Positions 22,691-33,360 are shown, numbered from the stretch's first letter. The stretch: 39,450 bases of DNA from Gyrodactylus bullatarudis (GCA_012064415.1 SSNU01000195.1:143182-182631), one strand, 5' to 3'. Made by a program: numbers and translations. The notes: a model not told the origin generated them from the sequence alone.

Positions 22691-23984
22691 TTTAATATGA
22701 ATTCCGATGGTGAAAAGTCTTTTCACTCATTTATGGACCTGATCTTGGCAATAAACAAAAAAGTTGTAGAATATGTTGCAAATTGAGCCAGTTCTGCATT
22801 CCCTAATGCCTCTTTTTATAGAAAATAAGAGACACAATTTAAAATTGAAAATGAACTTTTTCTTTAATAGTACCATTGATGAAAAAAATCTTCCACGAAT
22901 CTAAAATTACAAAGTAAATAAGAGACGTGGAAGACAATGCACCAGCCGAAAAAATTCAAAAGCTGTAAAAATGAAATTTTGTGTCAAATAAAATTATAAT
23001 TTTATAATAATATTTTATTATAATTATAATTTAAAAAACATGAGATAATTTTTATTCATTGATAAATATTTCCTTTGGCGTCATTTTTGGAATTAAACCT
23101 GATTTTTTTATTAAAATACCTGACCCTTTTTACCTACTACATTTTTATTTGGACGAAAGCTTGCCATTCGAGAAAAATTTGACATCTCGAAATTTCAGAC
23201 ATCTCCAGATTTTTCTTAAAACCGTGTAAAGGTGTGTCTCAAAATTTGAAATCTGAAAATTAGTAATTCTAGATGGCAAAATTGATATTTTTATAAAATC
23301 ATGGGTTCTCAACTTCATATTAATTAGTTTTACAATAAAATCTAGTTTTAGATATTACCCTAATTATAATACTATGATCATTTTGTGATAAATTAAAAAA
23401 TCCTTTCTTCCCAAGAATCAGAGAAAAAAAAGCTAACTAATTAGGACTTACTTTGATCTTTTATCTAATTGATTAGATTTTTATTAACTCATCTATAATA
23501 TGGTTAAAACTGTAAATGTCTGAAATCCATTTCTTGGCAAGATTATTACCATAGATAATAAAGATTCTTTATTATTACTGTGTTTGTATTATGCCTCTTT
23601 TCATACGGATCATGACTATTTAGTAAAACTTATTTTCAAACCTTCTGATCAGATTACAAATTTTTCTATTTTTGATAAGATAATCATTACAAGCTTCTTC
23701 CTAGATTTTGAGATTGAATAAATCATAAATAAATAGATTGGGGAATTAAATATTCGGATTAAATATTCCCTTGACAAAATGTTGCTTTTTTCGAGGATGA
23801 TGTCACCATGGATATTAAAATAAAGAAAGTCAAATGATAAATCAAAATTACAGCTTTATGTTAGCTTAGGAAACGCTGTAGTTCCTAGATTACTTTCAAC
23901 GTCTATTCCTCCTATGGCATCGTAGAACGAGGGATTTTACCATGCAGTTCTTCTTCATGATCAGATTACTACACTTAGTTAATA
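22691..23984. other. Spacer without gene
   Basis: A+T-rich, many stops, no coding signature. An inverted match near 23,080 to the word at 21,341 is the only structure noticed. Confidence 0.45.
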
Positions 23985-24278
23985 TATATTTTTCCATCTT
24001 ATACAAAAACCCAGGGGATAACAGCAAAGATTTGTGGGCGAAGAGAAATTCTTCATCAATCACTTTAAACCAAATCTGTGTGTTCAGAAAAATTACTCTT
24101 ATCTTCAATTACCATGGCCTATGTGAGCTTTTTCACCTTTCTCTTCACTTTTGCTATTTATTGAAGAGTTTTGGTGTTTTTTTCAGCTTACATTATATTC
24201 TTATTTCCATTCATGACTCTATTCTTCAACTTTTACTATTTCTTTGTAAATTGTAAATTATTATTTTTCATGAATGAG
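23985..24278 (+). mobile_element. PLE subfamily B, 3' fragment
   Basis: It reads ILYKNPGDNSKDLWAK, then after a one-base slip KFFINHFKPNLCVQKNYSY and LQLPWPM with stop, then a 3' region (gttttggtgtttttttcagc). It lacks the endonuclease core. Sequence LWAK...NHFKPN is shared with the fragment at 33.7 kb and differs from the A type (VWVK...NLYKLN), so two lineages are present. It abuts the element below in tail-to-tail orientation. Confidence 0.75.
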
Positions 24279-24362
24279 TAATTCACGTTGTTTATCAAAA
24301 ACGTCCGAGTATCCACTTAAATTCATAATTTGGGAATGTGTAAGAAAGAAATATATTTAAAA

Positions 24363-24397
24363 ACCATATACGTATTTCTTAAAGCATCATCAGTGGC
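24363..24397 (-). ncRNA. Hammerhead ribozyme motif 3 in PLE pLTR
   Basis: On the minus strand: GCCA, CTGATGA, TGCTTTAA, GAAA, stem III AUAC/GUAU, triplet ATA, then TGGT. Stem I GCCA/TGGT forms three Watson-Crick pairs and one G-U. Stem II is poor. Predicted cleavage is after the complement of 24,367. Confidence 0.6.
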
Positions 24398-24559
24398 ATT
24401 GCTTTAAAAATGATAAAAGTTAAAAGATTCATTCAAGATAATATTTTACAAATAATGAAAGAGATAGTAAAAGATTTATAAAATTAGAATAATATGTAAG
24501 CTGAAAAAAACACCAAAACTCTCCAATAAATAGCAACAGTGGAGAGAAAAGTGAAAAAG

Positions 24560-24984
24560 CATAGGCCAGGGGAGTTGAAGGTTATAAGAATAGTTTTTAT
24601 GAACACATAGATTGAGTTTGTATAGATTAATAAAGAATTTTTCTTTGACCCATACATCTATGCTGTCATCTCCAGGGTTTTTGTACAAAATGGAAAAATT
24701 CGAAACTGAAGCAGCATGTTTCTCCTGTTTGATATGCCCAGTTACCGCAGTGTCCTTATTCAGATGGTCACTTGATCTTGTAGACAGCTTCCTAATTGTT
24801 ATACCTATGTAAGAAGCACCACAGTCACATTGGAATTTATAAATTAGTAGAGTCTTCTCCTCCGGCTTGAGTAAATCTTTATGAATCAAACTACACAGTC
24901 TCTGTGTTTTAAATACAATTTTCAATTGTATATTATTGTAATGTTGATTGATGAGATTGCTAAGCCTTCTTCTAATGTCATTAC
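24560..24984 (-). pseudogene. PLE C endonuclease portion (downstream of hAT insert)
   Basis: It reads on from the insertion site as IRRRLSNLINQHYNN, LLKPEEKTLLIYKFQCDCG, SYIGITIRKLSTRSSDH (GIY-YIG core with intact YIG and Arg), SILYKNPGDDSIDVWVKEKF and LQLPWPM. A 4-bp deletion (tgag) at the normal stop makes the frame run on into the 3' region. Joined across the hAT insert it continues directly from FKGDGFSND. Confidence 0.85.
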
Positions 24985-26939
24985 TAGAGCACCAAAAAAG
25001 CAGCAAAATTTTTCGAAAAAAGTGGCACGAAATTGTCGTAAAGTGGCAAAAAGTGGCACTTTCCAAAATAGTAAAATTTTGGTGTTATACTTAACTACTT
25101 ATTAGTAAATTTACTATTAAATAATCTATAATCTCACAGAATTGGTTTAACTTCAACACAGGAAACTAGAATTTTTTTGTAAGAACATAGCAAAGATACT
25201 TTAATAAATATAGGTATTTATATTGAGTTATTGATAAAAATTAATAAATATTTTTTATATTCAAATCGCTGAAGTGTTTTCTTCCGTTCCAAAAATATTG
25301 CATCCGAGAAAAAGCCCTCTCAATTGCGACAGATGTTGGATTAGAATTTTTTTTAAGGTTGTAGATTTCAGGACTGATTATATCATTGTCCATCCTAAGA
25401 ATGCTGCTTGCATCATTTTTCTCGAGACGATCATTTATATATTGTTTGATACCAGCTCTATCATCGCCAAAGCTCATATCTTTGATCTTCTCATATGCCT
25501 TGAAGAGGGGATTTAAAGGATTCTCTAATTTCTCAATCATTTTAATAATATATCCATAACAGCTCTGAATATCTGCCAAGTCCCTCGTAAGATTGGGCTT
25601 AGAAAGTATTTTCTTGACATTTGACATTATGATTCCATCATCGTTTTTCGAAGAATATATATCTCTTATAGCTGGCAGATGCTTACAATAATACTCCACT
25701 GATTTAATCCATGTTCCCCATCTGGTCTAAACAAGCATTGGAGGCTGACCAATTTCAACAAACTTTTCTTGTCTAGAGCGATTTTCCACTACGGAGGCTT
25801 TCACTGAAGAGATCAGCTGATTGACATCCTTGAATTTTTCTTTAACAATCATAGCACAATTATGAAGTAAATGTGCCATGCATGTGACATGATATAATCC
25901 GGGATAAATAGTTTTTAATTCTTTGAGTGCTTTTGTCATATACTTTGCTGCGTCACTCACAACTAGATGAAACTGTCCGGGTTGAATATGATATTTTTGG
26001 AGAATATTTTGGATAACTCCAACTATGTATGAGCTGTCTAATTTACCAATTACTTCTTCAGCCTCGCACATGTTTGTTATCTCTGGTCTGGACAGATCGC
26101 TAATAAGTACACAACATATCCTTCGACCATTGATTTGACTTTCATCGATTTGGAGGAAAATAGGCTTCTCGCTGACTGAACTTGTTACTTTCATGACTTC
26201 TTCATCATAAAATTGATCAACATAACCACGTAAACTCTCACTGAACTGTAAATTAATTCCAAGCTGTTTGAACATTGATCTTACTGCTGGGTGATTGATT
26301 TTATTAATTGAGATGCCACTCTTTAAAAACCCTTTGGCGATTATTTCTTGGTGCTTAGAGAAGGAAATTTTTGGTTGGGATGATTTCAATCTAATAGCAC
26401 TTTCATGAACCTTGGACGACTCGTGCTTAAGGATGTTATACTTTTTAGTTGCTTTGAAAGTAGATCAACAAATACTGCAATAGGCTGAACCAGGAGCTTC
26501 GTGAAGAGCCTTATAGATTCTGGAAAACTTGCTAACGGTTTTTTTACACAACTCGTGAGCAGACATGAATGAAAATGAAACAAAGGCGACCACGCTAGAG
26601 TTGTTTAGAGTAGTACCCACGCACGCAGTCAACAAATGAGATTGATTCTCAGTCTAAACTTGGTACCAAATGAAAGAGATGTATTGATTTCATATATGGA
26701 TATATGTAATACAAACATACGAACACATTGTATTGACCAATGAAGTAATTCATTGCGCATGCAGATGTAACCAATCAGAAGATTATTAGAAATAATTGAT
26801 TAGTAAACATTGATTTTTCCAAATCAAATTTTTCACAAAAAGTGGCATTTATTAAAAAAATGGCATCTAGTGGCAAAAGTGGCAAATTTGGTGCTCTAGT
26901 CATTTAGAAAAATTGGAGGAAAATATATTTAAAACTCTA
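24985..26939 (-). mobile_element. hAT transposon inserted in PLE C (1,955 bp)
   Basis: The target duplication GTCATTAC is perfect (24,977-24,984 and 26,940-26,947), and deleting the insert with one copy restores the PLE reading frame (FSND|IRRR). The left end is TAGAGCACCAAA. The matching inverted end TTTGGTGCTCTA is at 26,887-26,898, 41 bp short of the right-hand duplication, so the right end carries extra sequence. Subterminal AGTGGCA/AGTGGCAAAAAGTGGCA repeats at both ends resemble hAT transposase-binding arrays. It carries one transposase gene. Confidence 0.9.
25241..26566 (-). pseudogene. hAT transposase with two nonsense codons
   Basis: One continuous frame of 441 codons from ATG at 26,566 is broken only by TGA at codon 34 (26,465-26,467) and TAG at codon 280 (25,727-25,729). 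The N-terminus has a zinc-finger pattern, CSIC then H and H in ILKHESSKVH. The catalytic core shows the first Asp in FLQIDESQ, the second in HLVVSDAAKYM, the hAT CxxH motif in TCMAHLLHNC, and the RW block in TRWGTWIKS just after the TAG. The C-terminus (SVAIERAFSRMQYFWNGR) is the dimerisation region. It resembles the short CGGBP-like hAT transposases found in several invertebrates. It would cut and reinsert hAT ends. Two point stops and no frameshift indicate recent inactivation. Confidence 0.85.
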
Positions 26940-26947
26940 GTCATTAC

Positions 26948-27710
26948 TAAAACCGTCGCCTTTGAAGTTGAGTCTCATGAAAATCTTAGTTTTCTCAATT
27001 TCATCTGTATTTACATCTTCATCCCTATTATCTAAAATATTGATGAATTTGTTATAAGTTTGAATTCTCTATTTCATTAGGCCATTCCTCCGGACTGGCT
27101 ATTCTTCTTATCCTTTTCCCTAGACCAATCACTAAGCCAACTTTATGCGAAATAGGACTGAAACTGGCATAATGAAGATATTTACCATTGTCAGTCTTCT
27201 TCTTAAAAATATTTCTTAGGATTGATCCATCATCTTTTCTAGTCAGTTTAACATCTAAAAAACTCAAAGTACCACTAGATTTTTTTTACATAGTGAACTT
27301 AATGTTTTGATGAAACGCGTTCATCTTTAAGAGAAATTCATCTGCTGATACATTTGGTTTCATCAAAATAAAAGTGTCATCAACATATCTGATGTAGACA
27401 TCAGTAAAAGAATTGATAGTTTCTGAGATTTTATTATGTTCTAACCAACCAAGAAAGATATCTGCTAATAAAGGACTAAGAGGTGAACCCATGGCTATCC
27501 CATCTTTCTGTATAAAAACTTTGTTCTGAAAAGATAGAGGAACATCCGTACAGCAAATCCTTATAAGTTCTGCTATTTCCAGGCTTGGTAACTCAAAACC
27601 TTCGTGTTCGTCAATGAAAGATTTAATGATAGCCAAAGTTTCCTCTATAGGTATACTAGGAAATAGAGAACTTACATCTAATGAGATCATTATTATTTTT
27701 TCATTCAAAC
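26948..27710 (-). pseudogene. PLE C reverse transcriptase and linker (upstream of hAT insert)
   Basis: It starts within the RT at MISLDVSSLFPSIPIEE (motif A, catalytic Asp) and continues PLSFQNKVFIQKDGIAMGSP (motif B region), DVYIRYVDDTFILMKP (motif C, YVDD) and DEFLLKMNAFHQNIKF. After an in-frame TAA at the FTM position it continues through SFLDVKLTRKDDGS and HYASFSPISHKVGL to EEWPNEIEN. A frameshift near 27,055 leads to KFINILDNRDEDVNTDEIEK and LNFKGDGFSND, where the hAT sits. About the first half of a normal PLE protein is missing, replaced by an inverted pLTR at 27,712. Confidence 0.85.
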
Positions 27711-27737
27711 TTTAACTTTTATTATTTTCAAAGAGAG

Positions 27738-27772
27738 AGCACTGATGATCCTTTGAGAAATGGGCATTTGCT
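27738..27772 (+). ncRNA. Hammerhead ribozyme motif 2 in inverted pLTR
   Basis: AGCA, CTGATGA, stem II TC-CTTT-GA (two pairs), GAAA, stem III AUG/CAU with GG loop, triplet ATT, then TGCT pairing with AGCA. All conserved core bases are present, making this the best of the set. Predicted cleavage is after 27,768. It is in opposite orientation to the PLE body beside it. Confidence 0.75.
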
Positions 27773-28091
27773 TATGAATATTTTTTCTAACATATTTCTA
27801 AATTATGTATTTAAGTAGATTTTCGGACGTTTTTGAACATCAACGTGAATCACTCGAACGTAATATAAAGATGGTAAATTATGATTTTTACAAAATTCTC
27901 AGTTTTTCTATCAAAAGATAGAATTTATTCAAGATATTTTGGAATCAAGATCATGAGAGCTACTTTCACGATTTGGAGAAAAAAAAGAAGTTTAGAATTA
28001 ATTACCGCAAATTTGAAATCTTGAAGAAGCGCCAAATTTCCATATTTTTGAAAAATTTTGCTGATTTTTCTTTCTATAGACAAATCTGAAA

Positions 28092-28591
28092 CTAAAGCTA
28101 ATTGATATAAAGTTGGTAATCTATGATTTTTACATAAATCTCGATATTTTCATCAAGAATTCGAATTTGTTTAAGATTTTTTGGAATCCTACTCACGTTG
28201 TCCACTTTTGCCAGTTGAAGAAAAAACTCCTGGAAAAAAATTATTTTTATGAATAATATGGTCATTTTTCAAATTCCCATATCGCGCCAGAATCCCATTT
28301 TTTCGAACTTTGAAACAAAAATTTTTGTTGGTTTGAAAGTGGGAGGCTGATCGAAAGAGTTTTTTCAGGATTAAGATTAGACAAGAAAATCAATTCAACT
28401 GAATCTGATCTTATGCATAATCACATTATCGTTTGGGAGTTGAATTACAATTTTTTGATCATTTTTACTAATTGAAAATCAATGAAATTACGATAATTCA
28501 AAATCTCTCGAAAATGGGACAACTCTCGGTAATTAGACTGTGCTAATCGGTTTTCTTGTCAAATCTTCATATCAACCAACTTTAGCTTTAG
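28092..28591. mobile_element. Palindromic element X, copy 2 (right arm deleted)
   Basis: The left arm, centre and the last 25 bp or so match copy 1, but most of the right arm is gone: the centre ends at gtcaaatctt and jumps to catatcaaccaactttag. Outer ends are ACTAAAG and CTTTAGT. The 33-nt splice-flanked segment survives on the minus strand at 28,197-28,229. Confidence 0.8.
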
Positions 28592-29518
28592 TTTCGGTGT
28601 AAAGATGCTGGAAGCTCATTCATTGACCAAAGTAAAGTGATCACAATGTTGTAAGAACTCGTTGAAAATTTGGTGGCTCTTTGAAATAAATATTCATGAT
28701 TTCTAATTTGAATGACATTAATTATTTCTATCTTCTTTTACACTTTGGATTCCCTATTTTCATTTTGCATTTTTAATATTCTTCCTTAGATATCTGAAAA
28801 TAAGGCCAAACTTTGATCGACAAAGTCTCAAGATTATCAAATTGACTTGACATTTCAAAGGATAACTGAATATAAGGCCAAGAATTCTTCTGGTGTGGTC
28901 ATCTAAAGATTCAAAAATTTTTCAATGCCAATGATAGATAAATGATTGTTTAGCTGTATCCATATCCTGGCAAAGAGGACTACTGTAATGAATATAAATT
29001 TTTAATCTTGCTATTTATTATAAAATCATTATTTTGTTAAGTTATTCGAGTTTTTTGAAATATAGATTATCTGTAAATCTTGAACACACTTCTGCAGAGA
29101 ATGAAAATATTTCTCCATATTTTTCACACTTGAGTTTATTTGCCTATTTCTGATCATTTGAATTACTTGTACTTTTAAGTAGATCAAAGCTTTAAATTAA
29201 TGTGAGGGGTGTGTACCTAGAGTGAAAATTCGTTTTTTTTCCACATACATCGATATGTTTTTTTCATTACAAAAATTTTAATTAAAATGTGATATGATAC
29301 GATATATATTGTTTAGGCCATAATAATAATATTATGTTCAATAATTTTGTAATATATTAGAAATGTGTTTCGATTAACGATCTATCTCGACCAATGGAAT
29401 TGAAACATTTTGGCCATTCTCAAGAACGAGAATTGGTTCACAACTCTTTAGAAAATAATCCATATGAAAACTCATATGGATACTCATTGTCAATATTAAA
29501 ATGTAATTGATTAAAAGT
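28592..29518. other. Spacer without gene
   Basis: A+T-rich sequence with no coding signature or recognised repeat. One short perfect palindrome-like word (catatgaaaactcatatg) lies near 29,461. Confidence 0.45.
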
Positions 29519-30197
29519 AAAGTAATTGATATGAAGTTGGGAATCTATGATTTTTACAGAAATCTCGATATTTTCATTAAGAATTCGAATTTGTTATGAA
29601 TTATTTTTATGAAAAATATGGTCATTTTTCAAATTCCCATATCGCGCCAGAATCCCATTTTTTCGAACTTTGAAACAAAAATTTTTGTTGGTTTGAAAGT
29701 GGGAGGCTGATCGAAAGAGTTTTTTCAGGATTAAGATTAGACAAGAAAATCAATTCAACTGAATCTGATCTTATGCATAATCACATTATCGTTTGGGAGT
29801 TGAATTACAATTTTTTGATCATTTTTACTAATTGAAAATCAATGAAATTACGATAATTCAAAATCTCTCGAAAATGAGGTAACTGTCGATAACTTTCAGC
29901 TTTCTTGTCTAATCTTGATCCTAAAAATCAATATTTGATCCCTTTCCCACTTTCAAATCAATAAAAAATTTCGTTTCAAAGTTCGAAAAAATGGGATTTC
30001 GGCGCAAAATGGGAATTTGAAAAATGGCCTTATTATTCATAAAAATAATTTTTTTCCAGGAGTTTTTTCTTCAACTGGCAAAAGTGGACAACGTGAGTAG
30101 GATTCCAAAAAATCTTAAACAAATTCGAATTCTTGATGAAAATATCGAGATTTATGTAAAAATCATAGATTCCTAACTTCATATCAACCAACTTTAG
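29519..30197. mobile_element. Palindromic element X, copy 3 (679 bp)
   Basis: Both ends and the right arm match copy 1. The left arm lacks about 70 bp, including its copy of the 33-nt segment (gaatttgtt jumps to atgaattatttttatg). The right arm keeps it at 30,060-30,092. The centre is shared word for word with copy 2 over more than 200 bp, so copies 2 and 3 are closest to each other. Confidence 0.8.
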
Positions 30198-31304
30198 ATT
30201 ACAACAGAATTTTTTAGATTATCCTACCAGGAGGAAGAAACAACATAAATAGATTATTTTGGGCTTTTATGCGAGAGAATATTTTATGCTTTATTTAAAA
30301 AAATATTCCTCAATATTCTTTTAAATATTCGGACCCAATACAAAAAACTCAATACAGTATTTTTCTATTCTAAAGACCTGATAAGATGTTAAGAATACAG
30401 GTAAAACCTCTGTACGTAGGCGTAGATTATTTTAATTTCCGATTACTTGGGTCAGTATCTAGTCAAGTTCATTGAGAGAAATCTAACTTCAAATGGTGTA
30501 TTGAGACATGATTGATGTAAGCGCTCTCTTTGCATTAACTTCAATAGAGCAAAAATTTTCTTAATTTTCATCAAATATCTTCTCTCACCATAGTTCCTGT
30601 TATTTTTTGTATAGATTATTCAATCATTTATGAAATAAAATTATTTTCAAACAATCAAGAACTAAAAAATCACTGGAATAAGAAAGTTCCCTTGTGAGTA
30701 GTCAGATCGTTTTTTATGCTGACGAAATATCCTACACTCTTAAAATTAAATTTCTGAAATCTAACAAACTTAAAGTGTAACCAATAGAAATGCAATATTG
30801 TTCGGCCGATCAGAATTCATAAATATTCTTCTAAAAAGTCCTACGCATCATAATGTTATTTTAGATTTCTAAAATTTCCTAGATAATCTCAACTTGTATT
30901 TCTGATTAATTTTTGATTTAATCATCTTTCATAAATGGGAGGGGCTGTTGCAAAAATAGTTAAAACATTTCTCTAATACAAGGAGTTTTAGTGCTGTATT
31001 GGATTCAGCTCATGTTCATACTTTAAGCTTTTATATCTGAGTAAATGATAATATAACATAATAGAATTTTTAAAATTATCTTCATCAAAATTCCTCTTAG
31101 TACTCTTTGTTTTGGCAATCAGTTTAATATGGAAAACAAAAAATTGAATATTGATATGAAAAGAACGATTCTGATTATTCAATATCATACACAAGCTAAT
31201 ATATGGCTGATGTACAATGTATATGGCGTGAGAGCATATTATATACAAAATTATGCTTGAATGGTAAAAAAGAACATTATTTTCTATGTTTGATTTTGTT
31301 GAGT
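30198..31304. other. Spacer without gene
   Basis: Nothing coding or structural was supported. The minus-strand frame 30,988-31,464 overlaps the repeat that follows and is not a gene. Confidence 0.45.
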
Positions 31305-31515
31305 TCAGGCTCAAAAATTGATAATTGCGATTTAAGACCTTAACTTTGGACCCTAAACTTTTTATGACCTTATTGTGAAAATAAGACCGATCTAAGACTT
31401 TATAACTTTGATCTGGATCATGATAAATAATATTTTTCAACATTTTAGTGATCCTCGGAGCCACAGGATTCTCAGGAAAAAAAAGACTTTTTAGAACTTT
31501 TCGATGCCCCTACTA
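31305..31515 (-). repeat. Relative of the intron-4 hAT miniature element
   Basis: On the minus strand, TAGGGGCATCGAAAAGT (start) and CATGATCCAGATCAAAGTTA parallel TAGGGCCTCAAAAAGTCAT and CATGATCCTGATCAAAGTTA of the element at 13,695. The far end (CAGGCTCAAA on +) parallels its other terminus. It is shorter, diverged, and no target duplication was seen. Confidence 0.55.
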
Positions 31516-32947
31516 ATAAAAAATAATATTGAAATAAGCAATGTTTACATTTTAGTCAAATAATGTTTTTATAAAAAAATTCTTGTTTAAAATCTGTAGT
31601 GATTTATGTTAATGAATCTGAAATCAAAATCAATCATTTTAAATACATAAATAAAAGCTTTTGACTTCTCAAAATCAATATTCTTCGCTTCTTCTTTGTA
31701 CAAATTGAAATTTGTTTACTTACTCCCATTACTCGATTAATTTTCTTTTGTTTTTATTATGTCCTCTAGTTGTTTCTCGATAATTTATTCCTTCAAGAGA
31801 ATTGGTCTCAAGACTTTGAAGAAATTCATTTGTCGAAAAGTCTATGTAATGAAGTTAAATGAGCGCCTTCCAAAACTTAATCTATAGTCCAAATGCAATT
31901 TTATTCACATTTTTCAATAGCCCTTTGACAAAGATAGTGTATATACCAAGGATAGTTGAAAATAACAGATCTGATACAAAGTTATCTAGTTCATTAAGAG
32001 AATTTAGTCTGTTTTGCTTATACTTCAATGATTTTATATTCTTTATTTTGCCTTGAGCTCTAAATGAGGGACAAATATACTTTTCAGTGGAGAAAAAAAA
32101 TTGTTTTTCAAAAATTTCTATAGTAAACTAGGATTGACCTATTGCAAATACAATTCTGGTAACTAAACCTAACTGAAATAAAGATTCTTCATTGAAGAAC
32201 TCTATGGCAAGATTCATTTAACTGCTTCAAATCATCGAAATCAACAAAAAATTTGGTCTTGAAAGTTAAAATTTCACCTTTTCGAAATTTGAAAAACGGC
32301 CCAATTTTTATGAGGTTGAACTTATTGGCTCATTTCATCCTGACTTACCGACCAAAGTATTTGTAGAAATAGTAAGTTCTCATTTTCATGTCAACTAGCT
32401 TTAGTCCAAAAGATTCGGTTTAGCGCCAAATTCACATTTTGACCAACTTTGAGAGAACTGATTTCTTATTATGATTGTGATCAAAAACTGAAAGATGAAA
32501 GAATCTAAATTAAAATAAGAAATCGATTATACTCAATGAGATCTAATGAATTGTTTGGGTGTTGAATCTCGATCATTTTTACTGCTTGAACTATAGTTAA
32601 CTGCTCCAATATTCCTTTCACTGGACTGTTAAAAATGTCATGATGGTAATCGGTTACGTGAAAAAAGGCTCAACTTAAGAGGATTTTAACTATAGAAGAA
32701 CCCAAACATCCAGAGGATTTAGTGAGAAACAAATTTTTGTTATTGACATTTAGGAAATGCGGTCAAAAGACACAAATATATTGCTCTAATGGTATAGTCA
32801 AACTGTTTTTTATGCAGAACCGAGAATATCATGAATAAAATGTTAATTTGAATCAAGTAGTTCTTCAGGGAACTATTCGATAGTTTATCTAAAGTTGGAA
32901 GAGAACTATAAAATTGACAACAGAAAAAGAAGAAGATAACTGTTATT
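31516..32947. other. Spacer with a foldback-Y scrap
   Basis: No gene. At 32,853-32,880 the words 'aatcaagtagttcttcaggg' and 'aactattcg' match the outer part of foldback Y. Around 32,220-32,420 are phrases loosely like the centre of element X (gaaaaacggcc, caactagctttag), too diverged to call. Confidence 0.4.
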
Positions 32948-33360
32948 AGGGGATTTTGGTGACGAAAGATAGGTGTTTAGTATCTTTAATTGGATGCGGA
33001 GAAGTCACAAATCTTGCCTTAGAGATAAGACTCAGCTTGTATCTAATTTATAAGCTAGTAAAGAAACAATCTAAATATGTATAGCAGGCATAGGCGCGTT
33101 TCGTCCTTATTGAGACTCTTCGGTATACAGTAGCTGAGAATCGAACCAGGGCATGAACAATGTTCATTGAACATAGAAAGTCCAATGCTTAGACCAATGG
33201 AACAGCTCTATTACTTTACAGATTTATAGATTAGATAATCCCTTACTTTACTAGCTTACTAGATACAAGCTGAGTCTTATCTCTAAGGCAAGATGCGTGA
33301 CTTCTCCACATCCAAGTAATTAGAGATACTAAAAGCACTTATCCTTCACCAAAAACCCCT
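32948..33360. mobile_element. Foldback element enclosing a tRNA/hammerhead-like unit
   Basis: Arms of about 115 bp (32,948-33,062 and 33,241-33,360) are inverted copies: aggggattttggtgac against the complement of gtgaaggat...; tggatgcggagaagtcac and cttgccttagagataagact are shared almost exactly. The spacer holds the tRNA-like unit. No transposase. Confidence 0.7.
33093..33215 (-). repeat. tRNA-headed SINE-like unit with degenerate hammerhead body
   Basis: The minus strand carries pol III-like boxes: A-box region TTGGTCTAAGCATTGG within a TCCA...TGGA D-stem, and B box GGTTCGATTCT. Acceptor-like AGCTG/CAGCT flanks them. Downstream follows CCGAAGA, stem II GTCT-caataa-GGAC and GAAAC at 33,098-33,123, i.e. 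a hammerhead core with one key change (CUGANGA to CCGANGA). tRNA head plus hammerhead body is the layout of the schistosome Sm-alpha SINE. It cannot be an ordinary tRNA because the anticodon arm does not fold. Confidence 0.55.

Larger units (their letters stand above)
24279..27865 (-). mobile_element. PLE C with inverted pLTRs, split by a hAT element
   Basis: In minus orientation: a pLTR piece in the opposite sense (27,712-27,865, hammerhead on +), then a 5'-truncated RT, linker and GIY-YIG endonuclease interrupted at 26,939/24,985, then a pLTR in the same sense (24,279-24,470, hammerhead on -). The two pLTRs thus face outward, each ending in a GGACGTTTTTGA...CAACGTGAAT block. Direct or inverted terminal repeats are a known peculiarity of Penelope-type elements. 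Without the hAT insert the element is about 1.6 kb. Confidence 0.8.

Noticed and set aside
26465..26467. In-frame TGA and TAG in the hAT transposase and TGA in PLE A as possible reassigned codons
   Set aside because: Stops occur only in mobile-element relics, where the sister copy has a sense codon (Trp in PLE C). The spliced host gene has no in-frame stop, so simple mutation explains them.
31030..31464. Minus-strand 158-codon frame as a gene
   Set aside because: Its first third is non-coding repeat related to the intron-4 miniature element, and the rest is low-complexity A+T-rich sequence.
33130..33215. Functional tRNA gene on the minus strand
   Set aside because: B box and D-stem are tRNA-like, but the anticodon and T stems do not pair properly, and the unit is fused to a hammerhead-like body.
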